DNA from: Brachyhypopomus gauderio
Lineage: Eukaryota > Chordata > Actinopteri > Gymnotiformes > Hypopomidae
Assembly (NCBI RefSeq): GCF_052324685.1
Contig: NC_135226.1
Coordinates: 18,986,973 to 19,050,972, forward strand
DNA length: 64,000 nt
Direction: 5' to 3'
Positions 12,887 through 30,420 of this stretch are shown here, in pieces. The stretch's first letter is position 1, and the number at the start of each line of letters is the position of its first letter. The notes beneath the pieces are model-generated. The model saw only the letters and a list, made by a program, of their open reading frames with translations, did no database searches and was not told the DNA's origin. The position numbers and the translations under genes are program-made.

Positions 12887-13238
12887 TGTGAGAGAGTGTG
12901 TGTGTGTATGTGTGTGAGAGAGAGTGTGAGAGAGAGTCTATACCCTCCAGTGACTTTTCTGGAAAATGGATCAATGCAATATTCACCATGGCTAGTGTTG
13001 TGACTGGAGTCAAGTTTCCAATTGTGGTTGAACCCGATGCCCACCTCTCTCTCTCTCTCTCTTTCTGTCTCTCTCTCTCTGTCTCTCTCTCTCTTCCTCT
13101 CTTTCTGTCTCTCTCTCTGTCTGACCCTGTCTCTGTCTCTCTCTCTGCCTTTTCTTGTTTTCCTCCCTCTTTCGCTCCCATTTTCTCTCATGCTCGCACT
13201 CTTGTTCTATCTCTCTCTCTTTGTCCCCCCTCCCTTCC

Positions 13239-13286
<48 letters not shown>

Positions 13287-13456
13287 GCACTCCCTGCCGT
13301 ATCGCGTGAGGACTCAAGTCTGTGGAGAGAGCAGGGAGTAAACAGAGGCTAATCTCTCCCTCCCCCACGCAAACCCACAGCCCCCCCCCCCCCCTCCTCG
13401 CCTCAGACAAACACGTATGATGTCACCACACTGCTCCCGCCCCTGCCCACACAAGC

Positions 13457-13499
<43 letters not shown>

Positions 13500-16052
13500 C
13501 CTCAGATATTCACAAACACTCCCTCGCACACATAGCAGCACGGAGCGCGCCCCGGCAGGCACACGCGCGCGGACATGTCCCGGTGGACCGGCCCGTCTCC
13601 CACCTGCTTCCCCCTGTCTCGCACACGCACGTGCGCACGCCCACACCCCCCCCCCCCCTACCCCCCCCGGACGGTGCCCCAGCGAGGCGTGTGTGAGGCG
13701 GTCGGACGGGTCGTACTGCCGCAGCTGTTTGCAGAGCTGGGCGTAGCGTGGGCGTAGCGTGTCTGGTACCGCCATCCGTAGCCCCTTGCTGCACTCGGAA
13801 AGTATAGCGTGTGTTTCTAACCGCGCACGGGTGTTGTTTACTCTGGAACCAGCACAGGAATCGCAGGGACTTCCTCAAGCCGAGTGTGTGTGTGTGGTGT
13901 GTAACACGTGTGTGTGTGTGTGTGTGTAGGCGAGTACCCTTCCACTACAGCCACGTGAGCCCGGCAGAGCAGAACCTCCTCCGTTTGTTCTGTCCACTTC
14001 ACCACTGTTCAGTTCCTTCTCCCTCGCTCAACGCCCTCACTGTCTCATGCTCTCTGACACCATCCGGAGTCAAGAGTTCAACAAGTCCTTGTGACCGGTT
14101 CCCCTTTTCCCACTATCAGTAGTGAGCTTATGCACGGGGCCTGTGTCACGAGTGGGTCACTGTAGCCATTGTCTAACGTTATTTATAGACAATGTATGAC
14201 CAGTCACGTTTTGTTATATTGTTTGACAGGCAGCACACAGAAGCGACACGAGATTTTGTTGATCAGCGTATTTTTTTAAGACAGTATACGAAGAGGGAAG
14301 CGGCGTAGACGTGAGGGCACGTAAACGTGAGGGCACTAACGGCGGCGTAGACGTGAGGGCACGTAAACGTGAGGGCACTAACGGCGGCGTAGACGTGAGG
14401 GCACGTAGACGTGAGGGCACTAACGGCGGCGTAGACGTGAGGGCACGTAAACGTGAGGGCACTAACGGCGGCGTAGACGTGAGGGCACGTAAACGTGAGG
14501 GCACTAACGGCGGCGTAGACGTGAGGGCACGTAGACGTGAGGGCACTAACGGCGGCGTAGACGTGAGGGCACGTAGACGTGAGGGCACGTAGACGTGAGG
14601 GCACTAACGGCCGGTGACAGCAGTTTCCTGTAATGGTCGAGAAGACGGAGTTCATCCACGTCGAGGCGGTTCGGTGCCTGCGTCTGGTTGAGATGAGAGC
14701 GATCTCCAGCCAGTGGGGGTGGGGTGGCCTCAGGGTGGAGACGTGCGACAGCTCGGCTGGAGGTGATGGTTGGCGAGCGGCGACGGTGAGCCTTGGGGGG
14801 CGGTCATGTGACACTTGTGCGGGCGGGTGCGTTTTCCTGACTACGCCCTGATATCCCTACCTGCCCTAGATACTTGGTGGTGTTGTAGGTGTGTCGGGAC
14901 CCGCTCTGTGGCAGTTGGTCTGTCTGTCCTCTTGTTCTGTCTCCCCCACCCCCCCTCCACCCTCACCCCCACCCTCCCTGGCTGTAGAGTGTAGTTATTT
15001 TTAGATAATGACTCAGAGCAGCTGTTGAACGCTCTCCCGACTGTTGGGTAGACACTGACTGTCCGGGACAGCCTCACAAACGTGCGCACATTCTCAACGC
15101 CGTTGCTTGTGATGTTGTTAAGAAGTGGAGAATGTGTCTGCTGCTGTGTGAATGACACTAGGCACATTCCATTTGTGATGAGATGTTTGTTCCTCGAAGA
15201 CGCAGAGAAGAGAGCTTTGAGCGCGGGCGGACACACGCAGACATGCTGCTGGCTTTACAGCTAGCTCCTCATGCCGCGGTTAAGCACACGGTCGCATGCT
15301 CTGGTCTCGCCTGACGCTGGTCTTACCTGGCTCTGGTCTCGCCTGGCGCTGGTATTACCTGGCTCTGGTCTCGCCTGGCGCTGGTCTTACCAGGCTCTGG
15401 TCTCACCTGGTGCTGGTCTCACCTGGTGCTGGTCTCACATGGCACTGGTCTCACATGGCACTGGTCTCACATGGCACTGGTCTCACATCGCACTGGTCTC
15501 ACATAGCACTGGTCTCACCTAGTGCTGGTCTCACCTGGCACTGGTCTCACGTGGCACTGGTCTCACCTAGTGCTGGTCTCACCTGGCACTGGTCTCACAT
15601 GGCACTGGTCTCACTTCGCACTGGTCTCACGTGGCTCTGGTCTCACCTGGCGCTGGTCTCACGTGGCACTGGTCTCACCTGGCACTGGTCTCACGTGGCA
15701 CTGGTCTCACCTGGCACTGGTCTCACCTGGCACTGGTCTCACGTGGCACTGGTCTCACGTGGCTCTGGTCTCACCTAGTGCTGGTCTCACCTGGCACTGG
15801 TCTCACATGGTGCTGGTCTCACGTGGCGCTGGTCTCACCTGGCGCTGGTCTCACCAGTCTCACCTCGCACTGGTCTCACCTGGCTTCGGCCCAATACCAC
15901 CACTAGCCGTCCAATCGCTCACACCCGCCTTCTCTCTGCCTGTGTTTCAGAACGATGTGGCACAGTGGCAGAACTGGAGAGGCGTGTACCGCGGCCTGGT
16001 GGCCTTCCTCGCCGACACCATTAGCACCCTCTACCAGCACGGCCTCAGATGA
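10737..16052 (+). CDS. bbc3: BH3-only apoptosis protein PUMA, 3 coding exons
   Basis: PUMA binds anti-apoptotic BCL-2 proteins and activates BAX/BAK at mitochondria; in vertebrates it is a p53 target. Coding exons: 10737-10977, 12556-12719, 15951-16052, giving 168 residues. Exon 1 of the CDS is Pro/Arg/Ser-rich and disordered. Exon 2 ends with the BH3 helix, IQLRTIGDEMNAVYLQRR, with the conserved Leu at about 120, Gly 124 and Asp 125. The last exon encodes a Trp- and Leu-rich tail (QNWRGVYRGLVAFL) resembling the WRVLYNLIMGLL region of mammalian PUMA. Stop is TGA. Intron 2 (12720-15950) is packed with tandem repeats. The BH3 alone also resembles BIM; the adjacent sae1 and zc3h4, as in human, decide for bbc3. 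Confidence 0.88.
11149..11168 (+). promoter_or_regulatory. Candidate p53 response element in bbc3 intron
   Basis: Two adjacent decamers with no spacer, AGGCATGTTG and AGACATGTCT, match RRRCWWGYYY at 19 of 20 positions; the second is perfect and both have the strong CATG core. It lies 172 bp past the first coding exon of bbc3, a classic p53 target. Binding is inferred. Confidence 0.6.
12077..12107 (+). repeat. Poly-G tract, potential G-quadruplex
   Basis: Runs of five or more G interrupted by single T, ending in an uninterrupted G run of about 18. It lies in the first coding intron of bbc3. Quadruplex formation is inference from composition. Confidence 0.7.
12833..12935. repeat. (TG)n/(AG)n microsatellite
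   Basis: Compound microsatellite of TG and GA units in bbc3 intron 2. Confidence 0.9.
13045..13283. repeat. (CT)n-rich compound microsatellite
   Basis: Imperfect CT/TCTG repeats ending in an almost pure (CT)n run at 13242-13283. Long reading frames on both strands here are by-products of the two-base repeat. Confidence 0.9.
13459..13498. repeat. (CA)n microsatellite
   Basis: About 20 CA units in bbc3 intron 2. Confidence 0.9.
13571..13580 (+). promoter_or_regulatory. Perfect p53 half-site
   Basis: GGACATGTCC is a palindromic perfect match to the p53 half-site consensus. No second half-site adjoins it, so it is weaker evidence than the element at 11149. Confidence 0.3.
14301..14611. repeat. 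42-bp minisatellite, about 7 units
   Basis: Unit: two 16-bp near-copies of GTA[AG]ACGTGAGGGCAC followed by TAACGGCGGC. The unit length is a multiple of three, so several frames stay open across the array without being genes. It lies in bbc3 intron 2. Confidence 0.9.
15298..15886. repeat. 16-bp minisatellite, about 37 units
   Basis: Unit CTGGTCTCACNTGGCA with variants at the N and at TGGCA (TGGTG, TGGCG, TAGTG). It ends about 65 bp before the last bbc3 exon, close to its splice acceptor. Three units make 48 bp, so all plus-strand frames appear open. Confidence 0.92.
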
Positions 16053-17590
16053 ACGGGAGGGTCGCCGGAGACCACCACAGGGGGGCGCTGGCGCTCCCCA
16101 GCACAACCACCAAGCGAACTGCACTGGGCTCAGGATCCTCTCTGCTGGACCAGAATGCACTGGGTCCCCGACTTTTCTTTGTCCGTGTAGTTTCTCGCAC
16201 TGTGCATGTGTACACGGAGTTTTTTTTCCTTTCTGTCTCTCTTGGGATTTTTCATGTAGCATGAGACTGAAGCGTGTGTCCCGGTGGGAGGGGGGTGTGT
16301 TGGGCGACGTACGTGTGCCTCGTTGGATCTTTAAACTGTGAAGCACAATCGGTCTGCGTCCGCAGAACTGCTGAGATGAGCCTAACTGCCTGGATGCTCG
16401 GAGGACAGCAGCCGTTCACTAGGGTCAGCCATGCAGGCCGCGTGGTTCCCATCCGTTGCTCTGCTGTCACGGCACATCCCAGGACACGTCCGACGGACCC
16501 CGTGCAACTTCACCAGCGCTCATTCGTACCCACGTGTCTTTTCAGGGCCGAGGCACCGACGTGCCTCCCATCCAACGCCAAACTTCTGAGTCTCCGAGCC
16601 GTTAGGCAGCACTAGAAGGTCGGGTTGTGTTGTAACTCCTCAGGCACTGAAATGCTGTATGTGATATGGGAGATGCTCTTAGCTGCTTTACAGAGCAATA
16701 CTGCTGCGCAGGGGGTCAGGGGTCAAGGGGCGGGGGGGGCGCAGGACACATGTCCCCACACACCACTTGAGGAAAGAGGGTCACGTAATATGACGGAGGA
16801 GGCCGTTGGGCGTAAAAGGGCAGACATTTCAAGTTGTGAACCCAACTACAGCGAATGTGCCTTACGCCACCCTTTAAAAGACCCGCACATGCTCCATACA
16901 CCGGGGGCAATCACTGGAAAGTGTGCAGGGGAGGGTGAGGGTGGGGGGGTGGGGTCAAAGGTCAGTGCCTGCGAGCTCCCTCGTGCATCTAAACTTTGGA
17001 ACATGAAATTTACCACTCATTTCAAAGATCGATCGGTCACCTCCAATGGAGGAACACGGACTGGGGCCGGAAGCCTTTGTGGGGCAGACCATGGGTTTTC
17101 CACATGGCTGGGTAGCAGTGTTAATATTTGTAATAAATGGATGTAAATATTTTGGGGAGAAAATGGCGACTGGTGAGAGGTGGAAGGAGATGGCCGTTCT
17201 CATTCTCATGTATTGTGTATATTTTGACGAAACCTTTAAGTACTTAACAGTTCTTTGTTTTTTTGTTCTTGATCAAAAGCAGTGCGGGTTTGTTTTCAGG
17301 AACCTTTTGGACCAATGCTGAAAGGTAATAAACATGTATGCGAATTCATTTGATAATTGACTGTTCACAGAAATCTAATTTGGACCTTGTTTTTTTTTTT
17401 TTAAACGAATTTACAAACAAGTTTAGACAGTGAGCAAATATGTGATATATCATTGCCTGAGAGAGCATGGGTTAAGTTATTTATTTTGTATGTCCATTTC
17501 TACACTTGGTCCTTAGAAAATGAATAGAAGGTAAAATGAAATATTTGGTTTAATGTTAATAAACGTTTGAAGTTATTTTTTATGAGTTGT
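16053..17590 (+). other. bbc3 3' UTR
   Basis: No splice sites or frames of note follow the bbc3 stop. Poly(A) signals AATAAA occur at 17327-17332 and 17558-17563, either of which could end the mRNA. Confidence 0.6.
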
Positions 17591-18164
17591 TAGCAAGTGT
17601 CCCTCTCCCCCAGATCTGATCAGGCAGAGTGAGAATGGAGATATGGTTTTGGTTTTGTTTGGTTGAGGAACCACACTGTATTTTTTTGGATGATCAGTTT
17701 CACAATATAATCTGTAACCACTACCCTAAGCAAAACTCAAAGAATGAGCAAAACACACCAAATTGTTCTGCTGTAATGTAATTAATGGTCATGACTTTGG
17801 TGCAGTCAGGGTACCAATTGCAGAAACTGAGCCTGATCTTCTATACTTGAAGAACGGTATTTCCGGTTTGCATATGAAGGGCTCACCGCTGCCTTCAGAT
17901 GGTGGTCTCTTTGGGGGCTTTTATGGAGCTGCCGGTGTGTTGCCATAAGTCCTTCATGGACGTCAACGGTGCATCTGACAAAGGTTTTGTTCAAAGAGCT
18001 TCCCCTCACAAACCACTTTTACAATCTCTGGGTAAATTATGAAAAAAAAAAAAAAAAAGATTAAAAAGTTGTTTTTTTATGTGGGTACTGTATCTCCAAG
18101 CATATGGAGTATGAGGTCTTCTCATGACTGCCTGTCTCATGACTTCCTGTGTCACCAATGCTGT

Positions 18165-18262
18165 GGTGTAGATCACAGGGGCCAGGGCCACTCTGTGGTG
18201 AAGATCACAGGGGGCGTGGCCACTCTATGGTGTAGACCACAAGGGGCGTGGCCACTCTGATG
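18165..18262. repeat. About 35-bp tandem repeat, 3 units
   Basis: Three units sharing GTGTAGATCACAGGGG and GGCCACTCT blocks with small differences. Confidence 0.75.
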
Positions 18263-18608
18263 TCTCATGCATAGGTGTGTTCCCTGATACACTCCCTGCT
18301 TGAGGGGAAAAGGCCTTATGTGTACTGTGAACATCACACTACTCTCAAGATCAAGTCATCCTCACTTTCAAACCTTGTACATTTGCAGTTTGGACTTTTT
18401 TCTATGTGAATTTTCTAATATGAATTTTGGTATGTTTTTTTTTCCCTTTTGCCTTTTTAAAATAAATATAATTCTCAAAGTATTTATGAGTGAATTGATT
18501 CTTTTTACGTGTTCATGTACAGGATAACCTAGTATTTGACTAAAACTTAAATTTATTCTGTTAATTGTTTAGTCCAGGACTATCTGAAACCTGTATTAGT
18601 GAAGATTT

Positions 18609-18655
18609 CCATTAATGGAATTATTAATTTCATTAATAATTAATTCCATTAATGG
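18609..18655. repeat. AT-rich near-palindrome
   Basis: CCATTAATGGAATTA at the left matches the inverse of TAATTCCATTAATGG at the right, around a short AT core; it could fold as a hairpin. Confidence 0.6.
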
Positions 18656-20070
18656 AGTATTTCCATTTCCTAAGGGTACAAACATTTCCATAATCTTAAA
18701 TAATCTGAAAATATGCTGCCTGCTTGGTGCGCAACAATGTATTACTCATGTGACGAACATTAGAAAATCAAGGCGTAGAACTGGTTCTTTGGAATCGGGG
18801 GACTTTTACGTGTTTAGTTCCTCATTCAAGAGCGATCTTAAGTCTATCACTGCTACTGGTTCACGGCTACCCAGTTCAAATTTAATCCCCACATTGCTTC
18901 ACGCATGTCAACACAGACAGACAGACAGAGCTCGGCACGTACGTGGAGGAGTTCGACATGCTGACGGGTGTCCAGTCCAAAAATGACATGTTCTCATTAC
19001 TGCACTCCAGCAGGACGAGGACCAATCACAGCCTACGCTTCCTGCAGCTACAGCCAATGGCAGCGTTTTAACTGGGCATTGCACAAGATGGAACTACCAA
19101 ACCAAAGTGAAAATGAGAACTTATCAGGACTGTGAGACGCCCCTTCACTAAAATGCACTTATTACTATTACAAACAGCAGTTCACATATGCATTAACATG
19201 AGCAGGTTTTACACTAAATAGCTCAAATTCCATGTAAACTCCACGGCAGCAAAACTGCTGGCCAGACTTGTGGCCACATTTGTGAAACCTGACCAAGACT
19301 GGCATGAAGTCACTCTCACCCGCGAGAGAAACCAGCACACACCCATGGCACCGGCCAGACCCGTCTAACCAGTCGGCTACAGGTTGGCTGAATGTCTGTC
19401 TGGCGCTTAGGCCATGTTTACTGAGCAACGACCTCCTTGTGCACTCGATTTGCATATACATTGCACAATTATCAGTAATCCATATATTAACATTTCCCAT
19501 TAATATTTAAACAACACTGTATTTTAAGCCATTTGCAATCACGCAAAATTGGTCTCCTGTACACCAATGTGTACTGACCAACTCAAACTTCTTGGAATGT
19601 CAGCAGGTCCGACCAGAGAAGCAGGACTCGCCGGCTAAGAGGAAAAACGGCCCAATCAAAACACTAATTGTTTCTCTGCTGCCGGTGAGTCACCAGGCAC
19701 ACGCAGCCAATCTGCGTCACCACATTCACCTCGGTGAAGGTCATAAATGAGTTATGTAACCGCTAATGGTCTTCTTGATACAAACAATGAACTCATCTCC
19801 CTTAGGTGTTTACCCCCTCTCCCCTGCCGGCTTCCACGTGACGTGTTGTTGTGCCATCCAGAAACTCTCCCTTGCGGAATAAGCTTCATACTGTGAGTGT
19901 ACATGTGCGTGTATGTATGTATATATGCACGTATGTATTTATGTGTTTGTGTGTGTGTGTGTATATATATATAATAGTAAGGAGGAAACATACAGCTTCT
20001 TAAATAAATTTTAAAAAAAGTTCAGATGATTAAATAACGCTTTAAACATTGATCACCCATATGCATACTA

Positions 20071-20219
20071 TTTATTTGATGTTTTTAATTACAAAATGTA
20101 AAATCACAAAATTTGCCATGTAAATTGTTGACTGTCACAACTGTGAGGAGAAAAAGGATATAAGTGGGTGTTTTGTGAGAATATAAACACACACACACAC
20201 ACACACACGTGGGCGCGGG

Positions 20220-20279
<60 letters not shown>

Positions 20280-20461
20280 AGAACCCAACTCTGACCACCT
20301 GCCTGACATCTTCCTGGCATCAAAGCTTTGCTTACAGTTTTGAAAATTTCAGTCCATTAACAGCCAGAATTTCTGCTTCTTTGCAGCACTTAAAAGGACT
20401 CCGTTTCCCATGGTGCTTTGAGGGCCTGCGCTTCAAACGCGTCTCCTGGTTTGCTCTGCGT
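20071..20461 (-). other. sae1 3' UTR with (CA)n tract
   Basis: Sequence downstream of the sae1 stop on the minus strand. A poly(A) signal (AATAAA on minus) is at 20071-20076. A compound (CA)n microsatellite with a GC-rich interruption spans 20190-20274 and would be (GU)n in the mRNA. Confidence 0.5.
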
Positions 20462-28290
<7,829 letters not shown>

Positions 28291-28419
28291 TTCTAAATAT
28301 TTTAAAATATATATATCGTCACAAATGCCGCAGGAAAAAAACGCCGTATTAAAGAACTTCCTCAGATTTTGACGACGTCCATTCAAAGCAAGAGAAAAGT
28401 CCCGCTTGGTCCGATTCAA

Positions 28420-28560
28420 AAAGGCGCATGATGATGACGTGAGGGCGCGCGCGCGCGACCGCGGACAACAAAGGGCTTTAGTTACATGAACCCGGGTTGA
28501 CACGATGACAAAAGCACAGTCAAACTTTACTTTTAGTTCGCATTTTACAGCCATTAGCCG
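28420..28560 (-). promoter_or_regulatory. sae1 CpG-rich promoter region
   Basis: A GCGCGCGCGCG run at 28445-28460 next to a CRE-like TGACGTGA (28434-28441) upstream of the sae1 start. Position and composition fit a housekeeping promoter; the start site is inferred. Confidence 0.4.
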
Positions 28561-30100
28561 ATGTTCCTTTGTGGGTTGCGAAATAACGTTTCAAAAGTCT
28601 AGGCTGCACCCTTGGGTCATAACAATAGCATACCCGTGGGTATGTTGACAACCGTGTTTATATACGTTGTAAACTAGAGTATTCTCCCTAAGTTGACTTC
28701 TTGGCCAATGTAGTGGTCAGGACAGCAAACATTAGTGAGCTGTTTTCTTTCTTTCTCGTTTGACTCATTCAGGCCTGTGACGCTCTGGTGCAAACAGATT
28801 AAAATACAATGTGTGTGTGTACATATTTTGAATGTAGGCCTACTCAAGAACACACTTTGAGTTGATGAATTCGTTTTAATTCATTACCGTAATACAAAAT
28901 ACGCAAAAAGTTCAAAACGTCTGTGCAATCATCCACGGCACAGGACAGCAAATTGCTTCAGACAGGAATGTGGGCAGTTAGCAACAAAGTTATAAATTAT
29001 AATATCCCTGACAATACAGGAAAAGCAAACTATACCTACAAATATGATTACTTTTATACTACAATCGGATTGTTTTAATAACATTTCTGTAGGTGAAGCC
29101 CAAAGGCATGGATACAATGCCAAAGGTGTGAAAGTATATTTTTTAAAAAGATAGTGGGGAGATAGTGGACTTCAGTTATTAGGCAGTCACACTCATCAGG
29201 AAGAAATGTCTACACTGGATCTGCTCAACAGTGGGGCTTAAGATCTCAGTCATGGACCAGTGGACCAGCTCCTTTGGATGTATCAGGATAGCAGCAATGG
29301 TGTTTGCAGTCTCTGAATCAATCTGTGGTGGTGAAGCAGGATCTTAGTCCTAGAACTAAGCTTTCTGTGTACTGGGTCAGTCTACTTCACTATCCTCACC
29401 TGTGGTCATGATATATGTTTAGTGACCAAAAGAACAATGTTGCAAATACCAGTGGTAGTACAATTTTGCAATAAGGTGCGGTGTTGTGAAATCTGGGGCG
29501 GCCAGAGTAGATCTACTGCTCCGCAACCTTGAGAGGACCTATTTGAGGTGATTTTAGCATCTCATAAGAATTCCCCCCTGGTAGGTGCCCCCTACAGCTG
29601 CTCCAAGCAGCTCCAACTGGAGGCAGGGCTGATCTTTTCAGTTCAGGTTACCTAGACATGTTTACCTAGTAATGTTTGATAACTTAGTAAGCCTGCAAAT
29701 GTCTTATTTCATAGCCTCAGAGAGTGCACAAGCTTATGCAAAGTGCATAGTAAACAATGTCGGGTTTGAGGAGTTGAGTAAATGTGTGAACAGTGTGAGA
29801 GACGGGGTTGTGAAAAGGTCATGCCGTCAAACATAGCTTTTTGTAAACAGAACCAACAAGACTCCAACAAACAAAATATTATATTATTGATTTTTCAGGT
29901 ATTTCCACAACTACCTACAATATCTTTTCTAGTCAAATTACTTTCAAAATTAACACATGATAAAATATATATAATATATTAAATATTAATAATTAAAAAT
30001 AATTGGGTAAGGAAAAAATGAGTAGCTAACGGTCTGAATAATTACAATAGCCTGCTTTATTGGTCGTATCCAAGGCAACTCCGTTTAGAGCGCGTTAAAT
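28561..30100. other. Intergenic sae1/zc3h4 (head-to-head)
   Basis: No recognised gene apart from the exon-like frame at 29179-29322 (separate entry). The stretch 29480-29660 is GC-richer and may be an old dispersed repeat; 29930-30010 is AT-rich. Confidence 0.4.
29179..29322 (-). other. Terminal-exon-like open frame, unrecognised
   Basis: On the minus strand a good acceptor (CACCACAG| at 29323-29330) opens a stop-free frame of exactly 48 codons ending in TAA, with protein-like content including HPKELVHWSMTEIL. It has no ATG near its start and no obvious upstream partner exon before the zc3h4 promoter. It may be a captured or relic last exon. I do not recognise the family. Confidence 0.2.
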
Positions 30101-30420
30101 TTGACGCCACCCCCTTTTGCGTTCCCTTCGAATGTTTATCGGCCTTTTCCGCTATGACGTCACGTTCGGGTAGCTCCGCCCCTTCTCCTCGGAGAAGAAT
30201 CGCCGCCATTTTGAGCGAGCGAGTTTCATTTCACATCGCCACTGTAAGGACGGAGAGAACTTCAGGAACGTTTCAGCATGTTTCTCTTTTAAAACTGTTA
30301 ATGGGAATTAACTGCTATGAACTGAAACTCTTCCTAAAAAATCAATCAACAAGTAGATCAAAGTCAAGTAACGCATAAGCCAGTCGATTTTTTCGCACTG
30401 AATGTAGTACGTTAGAGGAA
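30101..30420 (+). promoter_or_regulatory. zc3h4 promoter and 5' UTR
   Basis: A perfect CRE palindrome TGACGTCA (30155-30162), a GC box (CTCCGCCCC near 30174) and a YY1-type initiator motif GCCGCCATTTTG (30202-30213) precede the zc3h4 ATG by about 200 bp. CpG content stays high into intron 1 to about 31350. YY1 motifs commonly mark start sites of TATA-less genes, so transcription likely begins near 30200. Confidence 0.6.

Larger units (their letters stand above)
17591..20060. other. Convergent intergenic region bbc3/sae1
   Basis: No recognised gene. It contains a poly-A run (18040-18058), a roughly 35-bp unit repeated three times at about 18165-18262 (GATCACAGGGG...GGCCACTCT), an AT-rich near-palindrome at 18609-18655 and a TA/TG-rich stretch at 19905-19975. 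An open frame at 17763-17948 has no homology I recognise. Confidence 0.5.

Noticed and set aside
12708-13410. ORFs of Ser/Leu, Thr/His or Arg/Glu repeats
   Set aside because: Products of CT, CA and GA microsatellites.
14214-14814. Overlapping ORFs on both strands with 14-residue repeats
   Set aside because: By-product of a 42-bp tandem unit, a multiple of three; lies inside the bbc3 intron.
15271-16052. Long plus-strand ORFs of 83-176 codons rich in Leu, Val, Ser, Trp, His
   Set aside because: They are translations of the 16-bp minisatellite (48 bp per three units); only the last 102 bases are a true bbc3 exon.
28291-28554. N-terminal extension of SAE1 in the same frame
   Set aside because: No similarity to the family N-terminus; the known proteins begin at the Met-Val/Ile-Glu-Lys position, so it is treated as 5' UTR.
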